From assembly GCA_030835845.1 (NCBI GenBank), contig JAUROD010000031.1, positions 1 to 34,339 of the forward strand: a stretch of 34,339 nt of DNA, given 5' to 3'. The notes under the pieces were generated by a model. The model saw only the letters and a list, made by a program, of their open reading frames with translations. It did not search any database and had not been told where the DNA came from. Position 1 is the first letter of the stretch. Every line of letters begins with the position of its first letter. Both the position numbers and the translations under genes were made by a program. The stretch is from Flavobacteriaceae bacterium. Lineage in GTDB: Bacteria; Bacteroidota; Bacteroidia; Flavobacteriales; Flavobacteriaceae. Below are positions 1 through 12,571 of this stretch, in pieces.

Positions 1-386
1 AATGCTTAACTCATCCTCTTTTAAAGGGGTGCGTTCATTTAAACGAGCCAAAAGTTCCTGAGTAACTGTATCACCATAATCATGACTTAAGATATTAACT
101 CGCTTAACTCCTTTTTCTTTCAATAGAGCTTCAATTAAATCAGCTTGTTCAAAAATCGAATAGGCATGTTTTCTGGGTTTTGATGAGAAGCCAAAGCCAA
201 GCATATCAAGACTTATTAAACGAAAGTTAGAAACCAGCAATGAGTGTACTTTCCACCAATCCCATGAAGCGGTTGGAAATCCATGTATCAGAAGAATCAC
301 CTCCCCTTTTCCATGGTCATTTACAAAAATATGGTGTGTCTTAAAACGAAAATATTCTCCCTGATTTTTCCATTCAGACAAAGTCA

Positions 387-387
<1 letters not shown>
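1..387 (-). CDS. alpha/beta hydrolase, 3' end truncated by the window edge
   Basis: Minus-strand ATG at 387-385 reads MTLSEWKNQGEYFRFKTHHIFVNDHGKGEVILLIHGFPTASWDWWKVHSLLVSNFRLISLDMLGFGFSSKP..., with the HGFPT oxyanion-hole region and LDMLGFGFS typical of the fold. It overlaps the upstream ABC-F stop as TAATG. Open to the window edge, so absent from the ORF track. Confidence 0.85.
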
Positions 388-2042
<1,655 letters not shown>

Positions 2043-2101
2043 TCAAAAGCGCTTTCCATACTTTTTTTTTAACTTCCCAAAGTAAATCATATGAGAGAGG
2101 A

Positions 2102-3487
2102 ATGAGACGGTTACTACTATTTTTTTGTTTTTTAATTCTAATCCAGTGCGCCGAAGAGCAAGAAATTAACTATTCTGTGTTTTTTGGTGGTCAGATCATA
2201 AACCCTTCGAGTAAATTTGTTTCGTTATATAAATACGATCAACTCCTCGATTCTCTTCCTTTAGATAAACAAAATAGATTTTCAAAACGATTTGATTCCT
2301 TGAATTTTGGTTTGTTTACCATGGAACACCTGCCTGAAAAACAAATAGTTCTTATCGAAGCGGGGGACTCTATTTGGACTCGTGCGAATATGGTTGATTT
2401 CAATACTTCAATTGGTTTTAGTGGGAAAGGTTCCGCGAAAAATAACTTTATGATGGATATTTATTCAAGCCTACAAGACGAAGTTAAATTCCTTTCTTCT
2501 GCATACGCTCTTTCCAGCAAAATGTTTAAACAGACTATCGATTCGCTTTTAAATGAAAAAAAAGAGGAGTGGATTAGGTTTGAAAACCAAAATGACCTTT
2601 CAATTCTTGCTCAAAAAGTAACACAAGCTTCGTATATATACCCCTACGCGAATAGACTTGAACGGTATGCTCTAATCCGGGGAAAAAAGAATGCAATAAA
2701 GCAAGACAGCAGTTTTTTCAATTTTAGAAAGTACCTTGTATATGGAGAAAATGATTTAGCTTTTTATGAGCCCTATATCACCTATCTAATCAGTTATCTT
2801 AGTCAAGAGGCGTTACTTGAAAATCAAGCTTATTTTCAACAAAAAAATAAGACTGACTTCAACATACGTCGACTTCAAGTTATTGACGAAAAAATCAATA
2901 ATCCTGTGTTGAGAAATAATTTAGCACGAACAGTAGCCTATGAAGAATTAGTAAATTTTGAAAATCATCGTCAACATGATTTATTTCTTCAATTTTATTT
3001 CGCTATTAACACCTCTCCAGTCTACCTGAAAGAAATTTTAACGCTCCATCAAGCACTGCAATCTATGGAAAGTGGTCAATTTTTACCCGAGGCATTACTT
3101 GAAACACACCTTGGCGAAATTCGATCCAGTAATCTGCTTTTTAAAGGACAACCTACAGTACTCTATTTTTGGTCTCAAACCCAAATGAATCATTTTAAAC
3201 GCACACAAGAAAAAGTAGCCGAACTTAAAAATCAATTTCCTAAATATCGATTTGTGGGAATTTGTATTCAACCTTACAACGAACTTGTGCGTGACTATCA
3301 GAAAATAATGAATATTGATCCCAAAAATCAATTTGCAGTTGTCAACTTCGAAAAGATTAGTAATGACTGGGTGGTTACGTTACTTAACAAGGGAATTGTC
3401 TTAGATAAAAACGGGAAAATCCTTGAAGGTTTTGGGAATTTTACATCCCCTAATTTCGAAAATAAACTCAAAAAGTTCTATCGCTAA
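2102..3487 (+). CDS. lipoprotein with C-terminal thioredoxin/TlpA-like domain lacking the CXXC motif
   Basis: N-terminal MRRLLLFFCFLILIQCAEE with lipobox-like LIQC. C-terminal TVLYFWSQTQMNHFKRTQEKVAELKNQFPKYRFVGICIQ...VVTLLNKGIVLDKNGKIL resembles TlpA-like folds. Confidence 0.65.
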   Translation: MRRLLLFFCFLILIQCAEEQEINYSVFFGGQIINPSSKFVSLYKYDQLLDSLPLDKQNRFSKRFDSLNFGLFTMEHLPEKQIVLIEAGDSIWTRANMVDFNTSIGFSGKGSAKNNFMMDIYSSLQDEVKFLSSAYALSSKMFKQTIDSLLNEKKEEWIRFENQNDLSILAQKVTQASYIYPYANRLERYALIRGKKNAIKQDSSFFNFRKYLVYGENDLAFYEPYITYLISYLSQEALLENQAYFQQKNKTDFNIRRLQVIDEKINNPVLRNNLARTVAYEELVNFENHRQHDLFLQFYFAINTSPVYLKEILTLHQALQSMESGQFLPEALLETHLGEIRSSNLLFKGQPTVLYFWSQTQMNHFKRTQEKVAELKNQFPKYRFVGICIQPYNELVRDYQKIMNIDPKNQFAVVNFEKISNDWVVTLLNKGIVLDKNGKILEGFGNFTSPNFENKLKKFYR

Positions 3488-4041
3488 TGTCACTTTTTAA
3501 TAGTTATTGTGAGGCCGTAAGTAAAGGAGAACTCTCTGACATACATTTACATTATCACGATACAGAATATGGTTTTTCAACAAATGATGATAATGTATTA
3601 TTTGGACGTCTAATACTTGAAATAAATCAAGCTGGTTTATCATGGGATATTGTGTTAAAAAAAAGAGAGGGAATAAAGCAAGCTTATAAAGATTTCAATA
3701 TTGATCTTATAGCATCGTTTGGTAAAGAAGATATTGATCGTCTATTGCTTAACCCAAAAATTATTCGAATGCGAAAAAAAATAGAAGCAATTATCTTTAA
3801 TGCAAAGCAAATACAAAACCTCCAAAAAGAATTTGGCTCATTTAAAAAGTGGTTGGATTTTCAACATCCAAAAAGTGAGATTGAATGGATAAAATGCTTT
3901 AAAAAAACGTTTAAGTTTACAGGAAACGAAATAACAAAGGAGTTTTTACTATCGACTTCATATCTTCCTGGAGCTCACGATAAATCGTGTCCAATATTCA
4001 AGAAGATAGTAGCGCAAAGCCCTAAGTGGAAAACGAGTTAA
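3487..4041 (+). CDS. tag: DNA-3-methyladenine glycosylase I
   Basis: [49 protein letters not shown] and [14 protein letters not shown] resemble the Tag family. Starts within a TAATG overlap. Confidence 0.88.
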   Translation: MSLFNSYCEAVSKGELSDIHLHYHDTEYGFSTNDDNVLFGRLILEINQAGLSWDIVLKKREGIKQAYKDFNIDLIASFGKEDIDRLLLNPKIIRMRKKIEAIIFNAKQIQNLQKEFGSFKKWLDFQHPKSEIEWIKCFKKTFKFTGNEITKEFLLSTSYLPGAHDKSCPIFKKIVAQSPKWKTS

Positions 4042-4691
4042 TTCCCTTTTTTGAAATCAGCCAAAAATTTTGCTAGACCAATATCTGTAAGAGGATGATT
4101 TAACAAACCTTTTATAGAACTTAAAGGACCTGTCATTACATCTGCACCAATTTTAGCACAGTTAATGACATGCATTGTATGACGTACAGAGGCTGCTAAA
4201 ATTTGAGTTTCAAATCCGTAGTTATCGTATATCAATCGAATGTCTTCGATTAAATCTAATCCATCTGTTGACACATCATCTAAGCGTCCAATGAATGGAG
4301 ACACATAAGTTGCTCCTGCTTTGGCTGCAAGGAGCGCCTGACCTACCGAAAATACTAATGTACAATTTGTTTTAATTCCTTGATCTGCAAAATATTTTAA
4401 TGCCTTAACACCATCTTCAATCATGGGTATTTTTACAACAATCTGAGGGTGAAGAGCTGCTAAAGCTTCTCCTTCCCGGATCATACCCTCAAGATCTGTT
4501 GATATTACTTCTGCAGAAACATCCCCTTCTACTGCTTCACAAATATCTATGTAATGTTTCAAGATATTATCGTGACCTGTGATACCCTCTTTAGCCATAA
4601 GTGATGGATTGGTTGTTACACCATCTAAAACGCCTAGTGCTTCAGCTTCTTTAATTTGATCAAGATTGGCAGTGTCAATAAAAAATTTCAT
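4038..4691 (-). CDS. transaldolase / fructose-6-phosphate aldolase-like protein (TalC/FSA type)
   Basis: [80 protein letters not shown]: canonical short transaldolase. Confidence 0.95.
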   Translation of the reverse strand: MKFFIDTANLDQIKEAEALGVLDGVTTNPSLMAKEGITGHDNILKHYIDICEAVEGDVSAEVISTDLEGMIREGEALAALHPQIVVKIPMIEDGVKALKYFADQGIKTNCTLVFSVGQALLAAKAGATYVSPFIGRLDDVSTDGLDLIEDIRLIYDNYGFETQILAASVRHTMHVINCAKIGADVMTGPLSSIKGLLNHPLTDIGLAKFLADFKKGN

Positions 4692-4710
4692 AAGGATTGT
4701 TTTTTTAAAA

Positions 4711-5514
4711 TTACAATTTATAGTGGTTTTTAAGTAAACGTTCGAAAAGTTTTTGGGGAAGAATTTTTTTTAGTGTCAGAGAAAGTATTTGCATAAATGG
4801 TCCAACGGCATAGTGAGGCTTCAATGATTTCTTATGTATCAAATTATAAATTGCTTTAGCAATTTCAATTGGATCATTCCCCTGATCAACATGGGTATCC
4901 ATTGTATCTAAACTTTCTTGATAAATTGTATAATAAGGTGATTGCTCTCTGTTTGGTTCATGATAGCGTCTAGAAGCAATATCTGTCGCATAATCCCCAG
5001 GAGCAAGCGTACATACCTCAATTCCAAACTGAGAAACTTCCATTCTTAAAGCTTCTGAGATCAGTTCTAAAGCACCCTTAGAAGCAGAATACCCCCCTCG
5101 AAAAGGCAATCCCATTGAGCCAGCTATAGATGTTATATTGATAATCTTTCCTTTATTTGCTTTGCGCATCATAGGTATAAGCTGTTGAACCATTGCTAAA
5201 GGACCAAAAAAGTTCGTCTCAAAATGAGAACGTAAAGCGTCTAAATCTGTTTCTTCAACTGGACCGGTAATTCCTACTCCAGCATTGTTAATTAGAACGT
5301 CAAATTGAGATACTTTTGAATTCAATTCAGCTACAAAATCTGAAATACTTTTTTTGGATGTAACATCCAGCCTAAGTAAAGGAAAAGGAAGTGTGGAATA
5401 TTTTTCGGGAGAGCGACTCGTCCCATATATGTGATGCCCTTGGTCGTGCAAAAAGCTTGCTATGGATTTTCCCAATCCAGAGGATGCACCGGTAACCAAG
5501 ACTGTCTGTTTCAT
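4711..5514 (-). CDS. SDR family oxidoreductase
   Basis: [12 protein letters not shown] glycine motif, NNAGVG, and YSASKGALE active site. Confidence 0.93.
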   Translation of the reverse strand: MKQTVLVTGASSGLGKSIASFLHDQGHHIYGTSRSPEKYSTLPFPLLRLDVTSKKSISDFVAELNSKVSQFDVLINNAGVGITGPVEETDLDALRSHFETNFFGPLAMVQQLIPMMRKANKGKIINITSIAGSMGLPFRGGYSASKGALELISEALRMEVSQFGIEVCTLAPGDYATDIASRRYHEPNREQSPYYTIYQESLDTMDTHVDQGNDPIEIAKAIYNLIHKKSLKPHYAVGPFMQILSLTLKKILPQKLFERLLKNHYKL

Positions 5515-5523
5515 AAAAAAAAA

Positions 5524-5620
5524 GGGTAAGCGATCTATATCACACCGCTACGACCATCTACCCTTGCTGCGTTCCCGCCCTGGGGGAGTTCAATAGGAGC
5601 TGGTTGTATAGGACTTACCC
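5524..5620 (-). ncRNA. ffs: signal recognition particle RNA, small bacterial type
   Basis: Minus strand reads GGGTAAGTCC...GAACTCCCCCAGGGCGGGAACGCAGCAAGGGTAGATGGTCGTAGCGGTG...CGCTTACCC. The ends are complementary and the apical GGCGGGAACGCAGCAAGGGTA matches the conserved SRP domain IV loop region. Confidence 0.9.
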
Positions 5621-5625
5621 AGTCA

Positions 5626-5655
5626 CAAAGATACAATCCTGCTTTTTCTAAGCAA
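5626..5655 (-). promoter_or_regulatory. SRP RNA promoter: TTG, 19-nt spacer, TATCTTTG
   Basis: On the minus strand TTG at 5655-5653, 19 nt, then TATCTTTG at 5633-5626. The RNA 5' end (GGG at 5620) lies 6 nt past the box. Confidence 0.75.
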
Positions 5656-5704
5656 TCATTTTTGTTTCGTTTTTTTCACCTATTTTTATAACAAAATTGA
5701 TTCT

Positions 5705-6721
5705 ATGAAATGGATGTCCCTCCTCTTTACTTTACTTTTATTAAAAGCATGTGGTTCTAGTGATAATTTGAATAAAATTCGGTTTAAACCTAACCAAAAT
5801 ACTTTTGTCAGTGGAGATACTCTCTCAGTCACACTCAAAACTGCTAAAACATTAGTTGATTCTACGTTTTATTTTTTAAACGAAAAACCGATACAAATAC
5901 CTTATGTCTTTTCTGATGAAAAACTTGGGGACATCGAACTCAAAGCGAAAATTTACAGCAGTGGAAAATTAACTGAAAGGACTCAATTCATTCGATTACT
6001 CAACCCTTCTGTACCCGAGTTATGGACCTATAAAATCGTAAATGAATTTCCGCATGATAAAACGGCCTACACACAAGGTCTTGAATTTGACGGTGAAATC
6101 CTTTTTGAAAGTACTGGCTTAAATGGGCAATCAAGTTTAAGAAAAGTAGCTTACCAAACAGGAGAAATTATTGAAAGCATCCCTTTAGATAGAAGTTATT
6201 TTGGTGAAGGTATAACACTTCTAAACAACACTGTATTTCAATTGACATGGCAGGAAGGAATAGGCTTTATGTATGATCAAGAAAGTCTTGAAATGAAAAC
6301 TTCCTTCAAATATGAAAAGAGTATAGAAGGTTGGGGTTTATGTAATGATGGTCAATATTTATATAAGTCAGATGGTACTGCAAAAATTTGGAGACTGGAC
6401 CCTTCAAACGGAAAAGAATTGGATTATATTGAGGCTACCACAAACAAAACTATCCTAAGCAAGATAAATGAACTTGAATGGGTAAATGGAAAAATATTCG
6501 CGAACACCTACCAGTTTCAAAAAGAAGTTGCAGTGGTCATTGATCCTAAGTCAGGAGCAATTGAACGCGTAATTGATTTTTCAGGATTAAAAGAAAAAGT
6601 AGAGCAAATCCCTAGTTTAAACGTTCTTAATGGAATCGCATACCATCCTAAGCGAGAAACCTTTTTTGTAACAGGGAAAAACTGGAGCAAAATGTTTGAA
6701 GTAAGTCTTTACAAAAAATAA
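5705..6721 (+). CDS. glutaminyl-peptide cyclotransferase (lipoprotein)
   Basis: EFPHDKTAYTQGLEFDGEILFESTGLNGQSSLRKV, RSYFGEGITLLNNTVFQLTWQEGIGFMYD, LNGIAYHPKRETFFVTGKNWSKMFEV. Lipobox LLKAC. Confidence 0.92.
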   Translation: MKWMSLLFTLLLLKACGSSDNLNKIRFKPNQNTFVSGDTLSVTLKTAKTLVDSTFYFLNEKPIQIPYVFSDEKLGDIELKAKIYSSGKLTERTQFIRLLNPSVPELWTYKIVNEFPHDKTAYTQGLEFDGEILFESTGLNGQSSLRKVAYQTGEIIESIPLDRSYFGEGITLLNNTVFQLTWQEGIGFMYDQESLEMKTSFKYEKSIEGWGLCNDGQYLYKSDGTAKIWRLDPSNGKELDYIEATTNKTILSKINELEWVNGKIFANTYQFQKEVAVVIDPKSGAIERVIDFSGLKEKVEQIPSLNVLNGIAYHPKRETFFVTGKNWSKMFEVSLYKK

Positions 6722-6724
6722 TAA

Positions 6725-7114
6725 ATGAGGTCTTTCAAACACTATGTTACCGTAAACATCGCACATCTTGATGAGTTAAAGCATGTTAATAACGTTCAAT
6801 ATCTTCAATGGGTGCAAGATATAGCTGGTGCACATTGGAAAACACTTATTTCAGGAAAAACAAATGACTTTGGTATTTGGGTAGTACGATCTCACTACGT
6901 TGAATACAAACGTCAAGTTAAACTCGGAGATCGCCTACGAATCGAGACCCATGTTGAAAAAACGGAGGGGTTCTTAAGCGAGCGAATTGTCCGATTTTAT
7001 TTGGGTGATACTTCTACCCTAGCAGTTCAGTGTTCTACACAATGGTGTTATCTTGAGCCTACTACCCAAAAACTTATTCGAATTCCTACAAAAATAATAG
7101 AATTGTTCGCTTAG
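6725..7114 (+). CDS. acyl-CoA thioesterase (hotdog / 4HBT family)
   Basis: [25 protein letters not shown] and [22 protein letters not shown]: 4HBT signature layout. Confidence 0.88.
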   Translation: MRSFKHYVTVNIAHLDELKHVNNVQYLQWVQDIAGAHWKTLISGKTNDFGIWVVRSHYVEYKRQVKLGDRLRIETHVEKTEGFLSERIVRFYLGDTSTLAVQCSTQWCYLEPTTQKLIRIPTKIIELFA

Positions 7115-8385
7115 TAATTGAACAGGTTTCTTCCCTGCATCATTTGGTGTACTTGTGTAGCAACTTCTGCTAAAACAGTTTCATCTTGGTAATTAGAAAT
7201 TACATTATCAATAAAAGATACAATAGTTTCCATATCTTCTTCTTTAAGACCACGCGTAGTAATTGCTGCTGTTCCAACACGAATACCTGAGGTAACAAAA
7301 GGTGATTTATCATCAAAAGGAACCATGTTTTTATTGGCTGTAATTTCAGCCTTAACTAAAGCAAGTTCAGCATCTTTTCCAGTTACTTTTTTATTGCGTA
7401 AATCAATAAGCATGAGGTGATTGTCTGTACCTCCAGAAATCAAATGATATCCCCTATTGACAAAAGCTTTTGCCATCGCCTGAGCATTTTTTTGGACTTG
7501 TTGCATGTAGGTCTTATAGCTGGGCTGAAGACACTCACCAAAAGCAATTGCTTTTGCTGCTATAACATGTTCTAAAGGACCTCCTTGGTTGCCAGGGAAA
7601 ACAGCCATATCAAGTAAATGAGACATTTTACGTACAGTACCGTTCTTCAAAGTAATTCCGAAAGGATTATCAAAATCTTCACCCATCAAAATTAATCCTC
7701 CACGAGGACCGCGAAGTGTTTTATGAGTTGTTGTTGTAACAACATGACAGTAAGGAAGTGGATTGTTCAGTAATCCTGTTGCAATCAAGCCTGAGGGGTG
7801 AGATATATCTGCAAGAAGAAAAGCCCCAACTTCATCAGCAATTGCTCTGAATTTGGCGAAATCAATGTCTCTTGAATAAGCAGAGGCACCCGCAATAATC
7901 ATTTGTGGTTGGACTTGTTTTGCGATTTCCATTATATTGTCATAGTCTAGACAACCTGTACTTTCTTGCACACCATAAAAATGAGCTTCATAAAGTCGAC
8001 CAGAAAAATTAACAGGAGAACCATGCGTTAAATGTCCACCGTGAGAAAGATCAAATCCTAAGATTTTGTCACCTGGTTTAATAAAGGCATGAAAGACTGC
8101 TGTATTAGCTTGTGAACCAGAGTGAGGTTGAACGTTCGCGTAGGCTGCACCAAACAATTCTTTGGCACGGTCGATAGCCAATTGTTCAATTTTATCAACG
8201 ACTTCGCAACCACCATAATAACGCTTTCCTGGATACCCCTCCGCGTATTTGTTGGTAAGCACAGATCCTGTTGCTTCCATTACTGCTGGAGAAGTAAAAT
8301 TTTCAGAGGCTATTAGCTCTATTCCATTAAGTTGACGATTTTCTTCTTCTTGAATTAAATCAAATACGGCATTGTCTTTTAACAT
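7111..8385 (-). CDS. glyA: serine hydroxymethyltransferase
   Basis: [62 protein letters not shown]. Confidence 0.98.
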   Translation of the reverse strand: MLKDNAVFDLIQEEENRQLNGIELIASENFTSPAVMEATGSVLTNKYAEGYPGKRYYGGCEVVDKIEQLAIDRAKELFGAAYANVQPHSGSQANTAVFHAFIKPGDKILGFDLSHGGHLTHGSPVNFSGRLYEAHFYGVQESTGCLDYDNIMEIAKQVQPQMIIAGASAYSRDIDFAKFRAIADEVGAFLLADISHPSGLIATGLLNNPLPYCHVVTTTTHKTLRGPRGGLILMGEDFDNPFGITLKNGTVRKMSHLLDMAVFPGNQGGPLEHVIAAKAIAFGECLQPSYKTYMQQVQKNAQAMAKAFVNRGYHLISGGTDNHLMLIDLRNKKVTGKDAELALVKAEITANKNMVPFDDKSPFVTSGIRVGTAAITTRGLKEEDMETIVSFIDNVISNYQDETVLAEVATQVHQMMQGRNLFNY

Positions 8386-8402
8386 GTGATTTATTTAAAG
8401 CA

Positions 8403-8410
8403 CAAAAATA
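8403..8410 (-). promoter_or_regulatory. -7 element (TATTTTTG) for glyA
   Basis: TAnnTTTG match 17 nt upstream of ATG 8385. Confidence 0.4.
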
Positions 8411-8472
8411 GACAAATCCCACTTATTGAACGAACAAAAAGTAGCTTAGAATTGGTTTTTATCAAAAGGAAA

Positions 8473-8916
8473 TTAACAACAACCTGAAGCAGGGTCACAA
8501 CAGCTTATTTCTTGTTTTTTTTCAGGAATTCCACAATTGTCCTTTGCAAGGCAATCGGTTTGTTTCGATTGTAATTGAAATACAGATCCATAGAACGATA
8601 ATCCATATTTTCCAATTGTCTCTCCTTGATATTCCACCTCGATTTCTTGATCTGTTAATCCTATTCGTTGTTGAGAGAGACGGATTATATCAACTACTTT
8701 TTGAGAAGACAAACGGTGCTCGGTATCATCAGAACTCCAAAGCTGGAAATTTACAACACGTTCTTTACGTTCTGTACCCCCACAATCGATAAAGTGCTTT
8801 TCGACTAAACCTACCTCAGTAATATGAAAATGAGAAGGTACAAAATTACCGTTTGGCAATTGAAAACGTAAAGTATCAATTGAGTTAAGTGAAAAAAGGA
8901 ATTCTGATAAAAGCAT
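8473..8916 (-). CDS. conserved hypothetical protein, probably DUF6428-like, with Cys-rich C-terminus (CCDPASGCC)
   Basis: LRFQLPNGNFVPSHFHITEVGLVEKHFIDCGGTERKERVVNFQLWSSDDTEHRLSSQKVVDII...ISCCDPASGCC. Family recalled, not searched. Confidence 0.6.
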   Translation of the reverse strand: MLLSEFLFSLNSIDTLRFQLPNGNFVPSHFHITEVGLVEKHFIDCGGTERKERVVNFQLWSSDDTEHRLSSQKVVDIIRLSQQRIGLTDQEIEVEYQGETIGKYGLSFYGSVFQLQSKQTDCLAKDNCGIPEKKQEISCCDPASGCC

Positions 8917-9054
8917 TTAATTTTTTTTCAAAGATAGTCAATAGATAATATCATAAAAGACATTTTGACATTAATTTAATGATAATATATGACGAAAAGT
9001 CAGTCATAAGTAGCTGGTATATAATTTGTTATAATAAAATAAACAAGTTTATGT

Positions 9055-11661
9055 ATGTTAGAAAATAAATTTACACTTAAAGCTCAAGAAATAATTCAAA
9101 ATGCAGTGACTTTAGCACAAACGGCACAGCATGCTGAAATTACTGACACTCATTTGTTGGCTTCTCTACTAAATGAAGACAAACAAGTAATACCATTTAT
9201 CTTCTCCCAAGTAGGATTTTCTTCTTCAGTGATTAAAACCCTCAATCAAAAAGAAATGAATCGATTATCACAAGTCAGCGGTACGATGAGTCAACTTTCA
9301 CGAGGAACTCAAAATACCCTTCGAAATGCATTGGGTTTTGCAGTTAAAAAAGGGGATCAATACGCTGCAACGCAGCATCTCCTTATGGGGATATTAAATG
9401 GTAATTCACCAAGCTCAAACATACTTAAAGATAAAGGATTAACACAAAAAAAATTAGAAATGGCAATTGACACATTACAACAAGGCGAAAAAATTGATTC
9501 AATTTCAGCAGAGGATCAATACAATGCCCTTGAAAAATATGCAAAAAACTTAAATTCTCTTGCGATGTCGAATAAATTAGACCCTGTAATTGGTCGAGAT
9601 GAAGAAATTCGTCGCGTACTCCAAATTTTAGCTAGGCGAACAAAAAACAATCCCATACTGGTGGGGGAACCAGGTACGGGTAAAACAGCTATTGCTGAAG
9701 GCTTAGCGCATCGAATTATTGAGGGAGACGTTCCAGAAAACCTCAGAGACAAAGTGCTTTATGCACTCGATATGGGAGCATTAATTGCAGGCGCAAAATT
9801 TAAAGGAGAATTTGAAGAACGATTAAAATCGGTCATCAAAGAAGTAGTTTCTGCAGATGGTAAAATATTGTTGTTTATTGACGAAATCCACACTTTAGTT
9901 GGAGCTGGTGGTGGACAGGGAGCAATGGATGCTGCTAATATTTTAAAACCTGCACTTGCACGAGGTGAGCTGAGAGCGATTGGAGCAACAACTTCTGATG
10001 AATATCAAAAGTATATCGAGCAAGACAAAGCACTTGAACGAAGATTCCAAAAGGTTACGGTATTAGAACCTGATGAAGAAAGTGCAATTTCTATATTACG
10101 TGGAATTAAGGAGAAATATGAAAATCATCACAAAGTTCATATCAAGGATGAGGCTATTGTTGGTGCAGTTGAACTTTCTCAAAGACATATCACACATCGA
10201 TTTTTACCTGATAAGGCAATTGATTTGATCGATGAAGCCGCTGCAAAACTGAGGATGGAAATAAACTCTAAGCCAGAAGAATTGGATACTTTAGATCGTA
10301 AAATTAGACAATTTGAAATTGAATTGGTCGCTCTAAAAAAAGAAAAGGCCAAAGACAAAATATCCTTAATCCAAAAAGACTTGTCTACCATAAAAGAGGA
10401 AAGAGATAGTCTTTTTGCACAGTGGAAAAGAGAAAAAGAATGCATTGAACAAATTCAAAATTCTAAAGAAATGCTTGATCAACTTTCTCTTGAGGCTGAT
10501 CGGGCAGAGCGAGATGGTGATTATGCAAAAGTAGCCGAAATTCGTTATGGAAAAATCAAGGAACAACAATATGAAATTGAAGAATTTCAAAAGCAACTTA
10601 ATGCATTAAAAAAAGAAGAAACTCTTATTAAAGAAGAAGTTGGCTATGAAGATATCGCTGAAGTTATTGAAAAATGGACTGGAATACCTGCCAGTAAAAT
10701 GGTAGCTTCTGAACGTGAAAAACTACTTCACTTGGAGGACAAGCTACATCAGCGTATGGTTGGTCAAGAAAAGGCAGTTCATGCGGTAAGTGATGCCATT
10801 CGTAGAAGTAGAGCAGGATTACAAGACCCTAATAAACCTCTTGGGTCATTTCTTTTTTTAGGTATGACAGGAGTTGGAAAAACAGAACTTGCCAAAGCAC
10901 TTGCTGCTGAGCTTTTTAATGATGAAACTGCTCTGACGCGAATCGACATGAGTGAATATCAAGAAGCACATACAGTCAGTAGACTGGTGGGTGCTCCTCC
11001 TGGATATGTTGGATATGAAGAAGGAGGACAACTTACAGAAGCTGTTCGAAGAAAACCTTATTCTGTTGTGTTGTTAGATGAAATTGAAAAAGCTCACCCT
11101 GATATTTTCAATACCCTGCTTCAAGTTCTGGATGAAGGAAGATTGACTGACAACAAAGGGAGGATGGCAGACTTTAAACAGTCTATCATTATTATGACCA
11201 GCAACTTAGGAAGTCAAGATATTCAACTTGCTTTTGAAGAAAACGCGTCCTTTTCAAAAGCAGAATCAATCGCCAAGGAAATGGTTCTAAAACGTCTTCG
11301 CAATTCGATGCGACCTGAATTTTTAAATCGCATTGACGATATACTTCTCTTTTCACCACTTACTTTAAAAGAAATAAAACAAATTGTAAGTATGCAAATA
11401 AATACCTTATCAAAACGTTTTTCTAAACAAAATTTAAGTTTAGAAGTCAGTAAAGATGCGCTTGACCAAATTACGAAATGGAGTTTTGACCCTATGTATG
11501 GTGGAAGACCAGTGAAACGGACCATTCAAGAGAAAATATTAAACCCCTTAAGTAAGCTACTACTCCAATTGGAAGTAATTGAAAAGAAGACAATTCAAGT
11601 AAAAGTTGATGAGGAAAAACAATTGATCTTCTCCATTAATAAGATAAGCTCTAGTACATAA
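9055..11661 (+). CDS. clpB: ATP-dependent chaperone ClpB
   Basis: Clp N-domain, two AAA+ modules ([30 protein letters not shown]), and a coiled-coil middle domain between them. Confidence 0.98.
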   Translation: MLENKFTLKAQEIIQNAVTLAQTAQHAEITDTHLLASLLNEDKQVIPFIFSQVGFSSSVIKTLNQKEMNRLSQVSGTMSQLSRGTQNTLRNALGFAVKKGDQYAATQHLLMGILNGNSPSSNILKDKGLTQKKLEMAIDTLQQGEKIDSISAEDQYNALEKYAKNLNSLAMSNKLDPVIGRDEEIRRVLQILARRTKNNPILVGEPGTGKTAIAEGLAHRIIEGDVPENLRDKVLYALDMGALIAGAKFKGEFEERLKSVIKEVVSADGKILLFIDEIHTLVGAGGGQGAMDAANILKPALARGELRAIGATTSDEYQKYIEQDKALERRFQKVTVLEPDEESAISILRGIKEKYENHHKVHIKDEAIVGAVELSQRHITHRFLPDKAIDLIDEAAAKLRMEINSKPEELDTLDRKIRQFEIELVALKKEKAKDKISLIQKDLSTIKEERDSLFAQWKREKECIEQIQNSKEMLDQLSLEADRAERDGDYAKVAEIRYGKIKEQQYEIEEFQKQLNALKKEETLIKEEVGYEDIAEVIEKWTGIPASKMVASEREKLLHLEDKLHQRMVGQEKAVHAVSDAIRRSRAGLQDPNKPLGSFLFLGMTGVGKTELAKALAAELFNDETALTRIDMSEYQEAHTVSRLVGAPPGYVGYEEGGQLTEAVRRKPYSVVLLDEIEKAHPDIFNTLLQVLDEGRLTDNKGRMADFKQSIIIMTSNLGSQDIQLAFEENASFSKAESIAKEMVLKRLRNSMRPEFLNRIDDILLFSPLTLKEIKQIVSMQINTLSKRFSKQNLSLEVSKDALDQITKWSFDPMYGGRPVKRTIQEKILNPLSKLLLQLEVIEKKTIQVKVDEEKQLIFSINKISSST

Positions 11662-11668
11662 AATGGAT

Positions 11669-11676
11669 TACCTTTG
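11669..11676 (+). promoter_or_regulatory. -7 element (TACCTTTG) just before smpB
   Basis: TAnnTTTG match 6 nt upstream of ATG 11683. No convincing -33 TTG. Confidence 0.4.
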
Positions 11677-11682
11677 TATGCC

Positions 11683-12144
11683 ATGCAAAAGCAAATAAAC
11701 ATAAAGAACAAACGTGCCCGTTTTGAGTATGAACTTATTGATCAGTTCACAGCGGGTATTGTCTTAAGCGGAACAGAAATAAAATCCATTCGCTCGAGCA
11801 AGGCATCTATTACTGAGAGTTTTTGTGAATTTAACGACCGTGGTGAATTGTTTGTCATCAACATGAACATTGACGAATATGCTTGGGGAACTCACTACAA
11901 TCACCGACCAAAAGCGGAACGTAAACTTTTGATGCAAAAAAAGGAACTTAGAAAACTTGAAAAAGAAGTTAAAAACGCTGGTTTGACGATTGTTCCACTT
12001 CGGGTGTTTATCACTGAAAAAGGTTTTGCCAAGCTTGTCATCGCGCTTGCAAGAGGGAAAAAGCTTTATGATAAACGTGAAACCTTAAAAGACAGAGACA
12101 ACAAACGCAATCTTGATCGGGTAAAGAAAAATTTTAAATCTTAA
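11683..12144 (+). CDS. smpB: SsrA-binding protein; start corrected from TTG 11674 to ATG 11683
   Basis: [42 protein letters not shown]...RERK-like C-terminal basic tail. Confidence 0.96.
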   Translation: MQKQINIKNKRARFEYELIDQFTAGIVLSGTEIKSIRSSKASITESFCEFNDRGELFVINMNIDEYAWGTHYNHRPKAERKLLMQKKELRKLEKEVKNAGLTIVPLRVFITEKGFAKLVIALARGKKLYDKRETLKDRDNKRNLDRVKKNFKS

Positions 12145-12147
12145 TTT

Positions 12148-12567
12148 ATGCCCAAGAAAATAAACCTCGCTTTCTTTCTGTGTTTTGTCATTTCTTATTG
12201 CTTTTCTCAATCAGCATCACATCATGAATTAATAGTTACTCTTGAAAATACACCTTCATCCAAAGGCTCTATTTTGATTGCCTTGCACACTGAAAAAACA
12301 TTTGGCACACAAAATCCATATAAATTCAAGAAAACGAAATCTGAAGCTGGAACAATGGAGTTTGCCTTTTCTAAACTAGCTGAGGGGATGTATGCAATAA
12401 TGGTGTTACAAGACGTGAACAATAACAACATGATGGACTTTAATTTCTTTGGACTTCCAAAAGAAAAATATACCCATTCTGGAAAGCTAAACAGAATGAA
12501 AGCACCAAGTTTTAGTGCAACTCAATTTATGCTTACTGAAAATAGTGAAATTAGGTTAAGTTTCTAG
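12148..12567 (+). CDS. DUF2141 domain-containing secreted protein
   Basis: Signal peptide-like N-terminus. HELIVTLENTPSSKGSILIALHTEKTF...GMYAIMVLQDVNNNNMMDFNFFGLPKEKYTHSG typical of DUF2141. Confidence 0.85.
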   Translation: MPKKINLAFFLCFVISYCFSQSASHHELIVTLENTPSSKGSILIALHTEKTFGTQNPYKFKKTKSEAGTMEFAFSKLAEGMYAIMVLQDVNNNNMMDFNFFGLPKEKYTHSGKLNRMKAPSFSATQFMLTENSEIRLSF

Positions 12568-12571
12568 AAGT

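Noticed and set aside
9516-9752. Minus-strand ORF inside clpB (also 10179-10445, 10366-10596, 11223-11525)
   Set aside because: Fully antisense to a strongly supported clpB; low-complexity Ser/Phe-rich translations typical of shadow ORFs.
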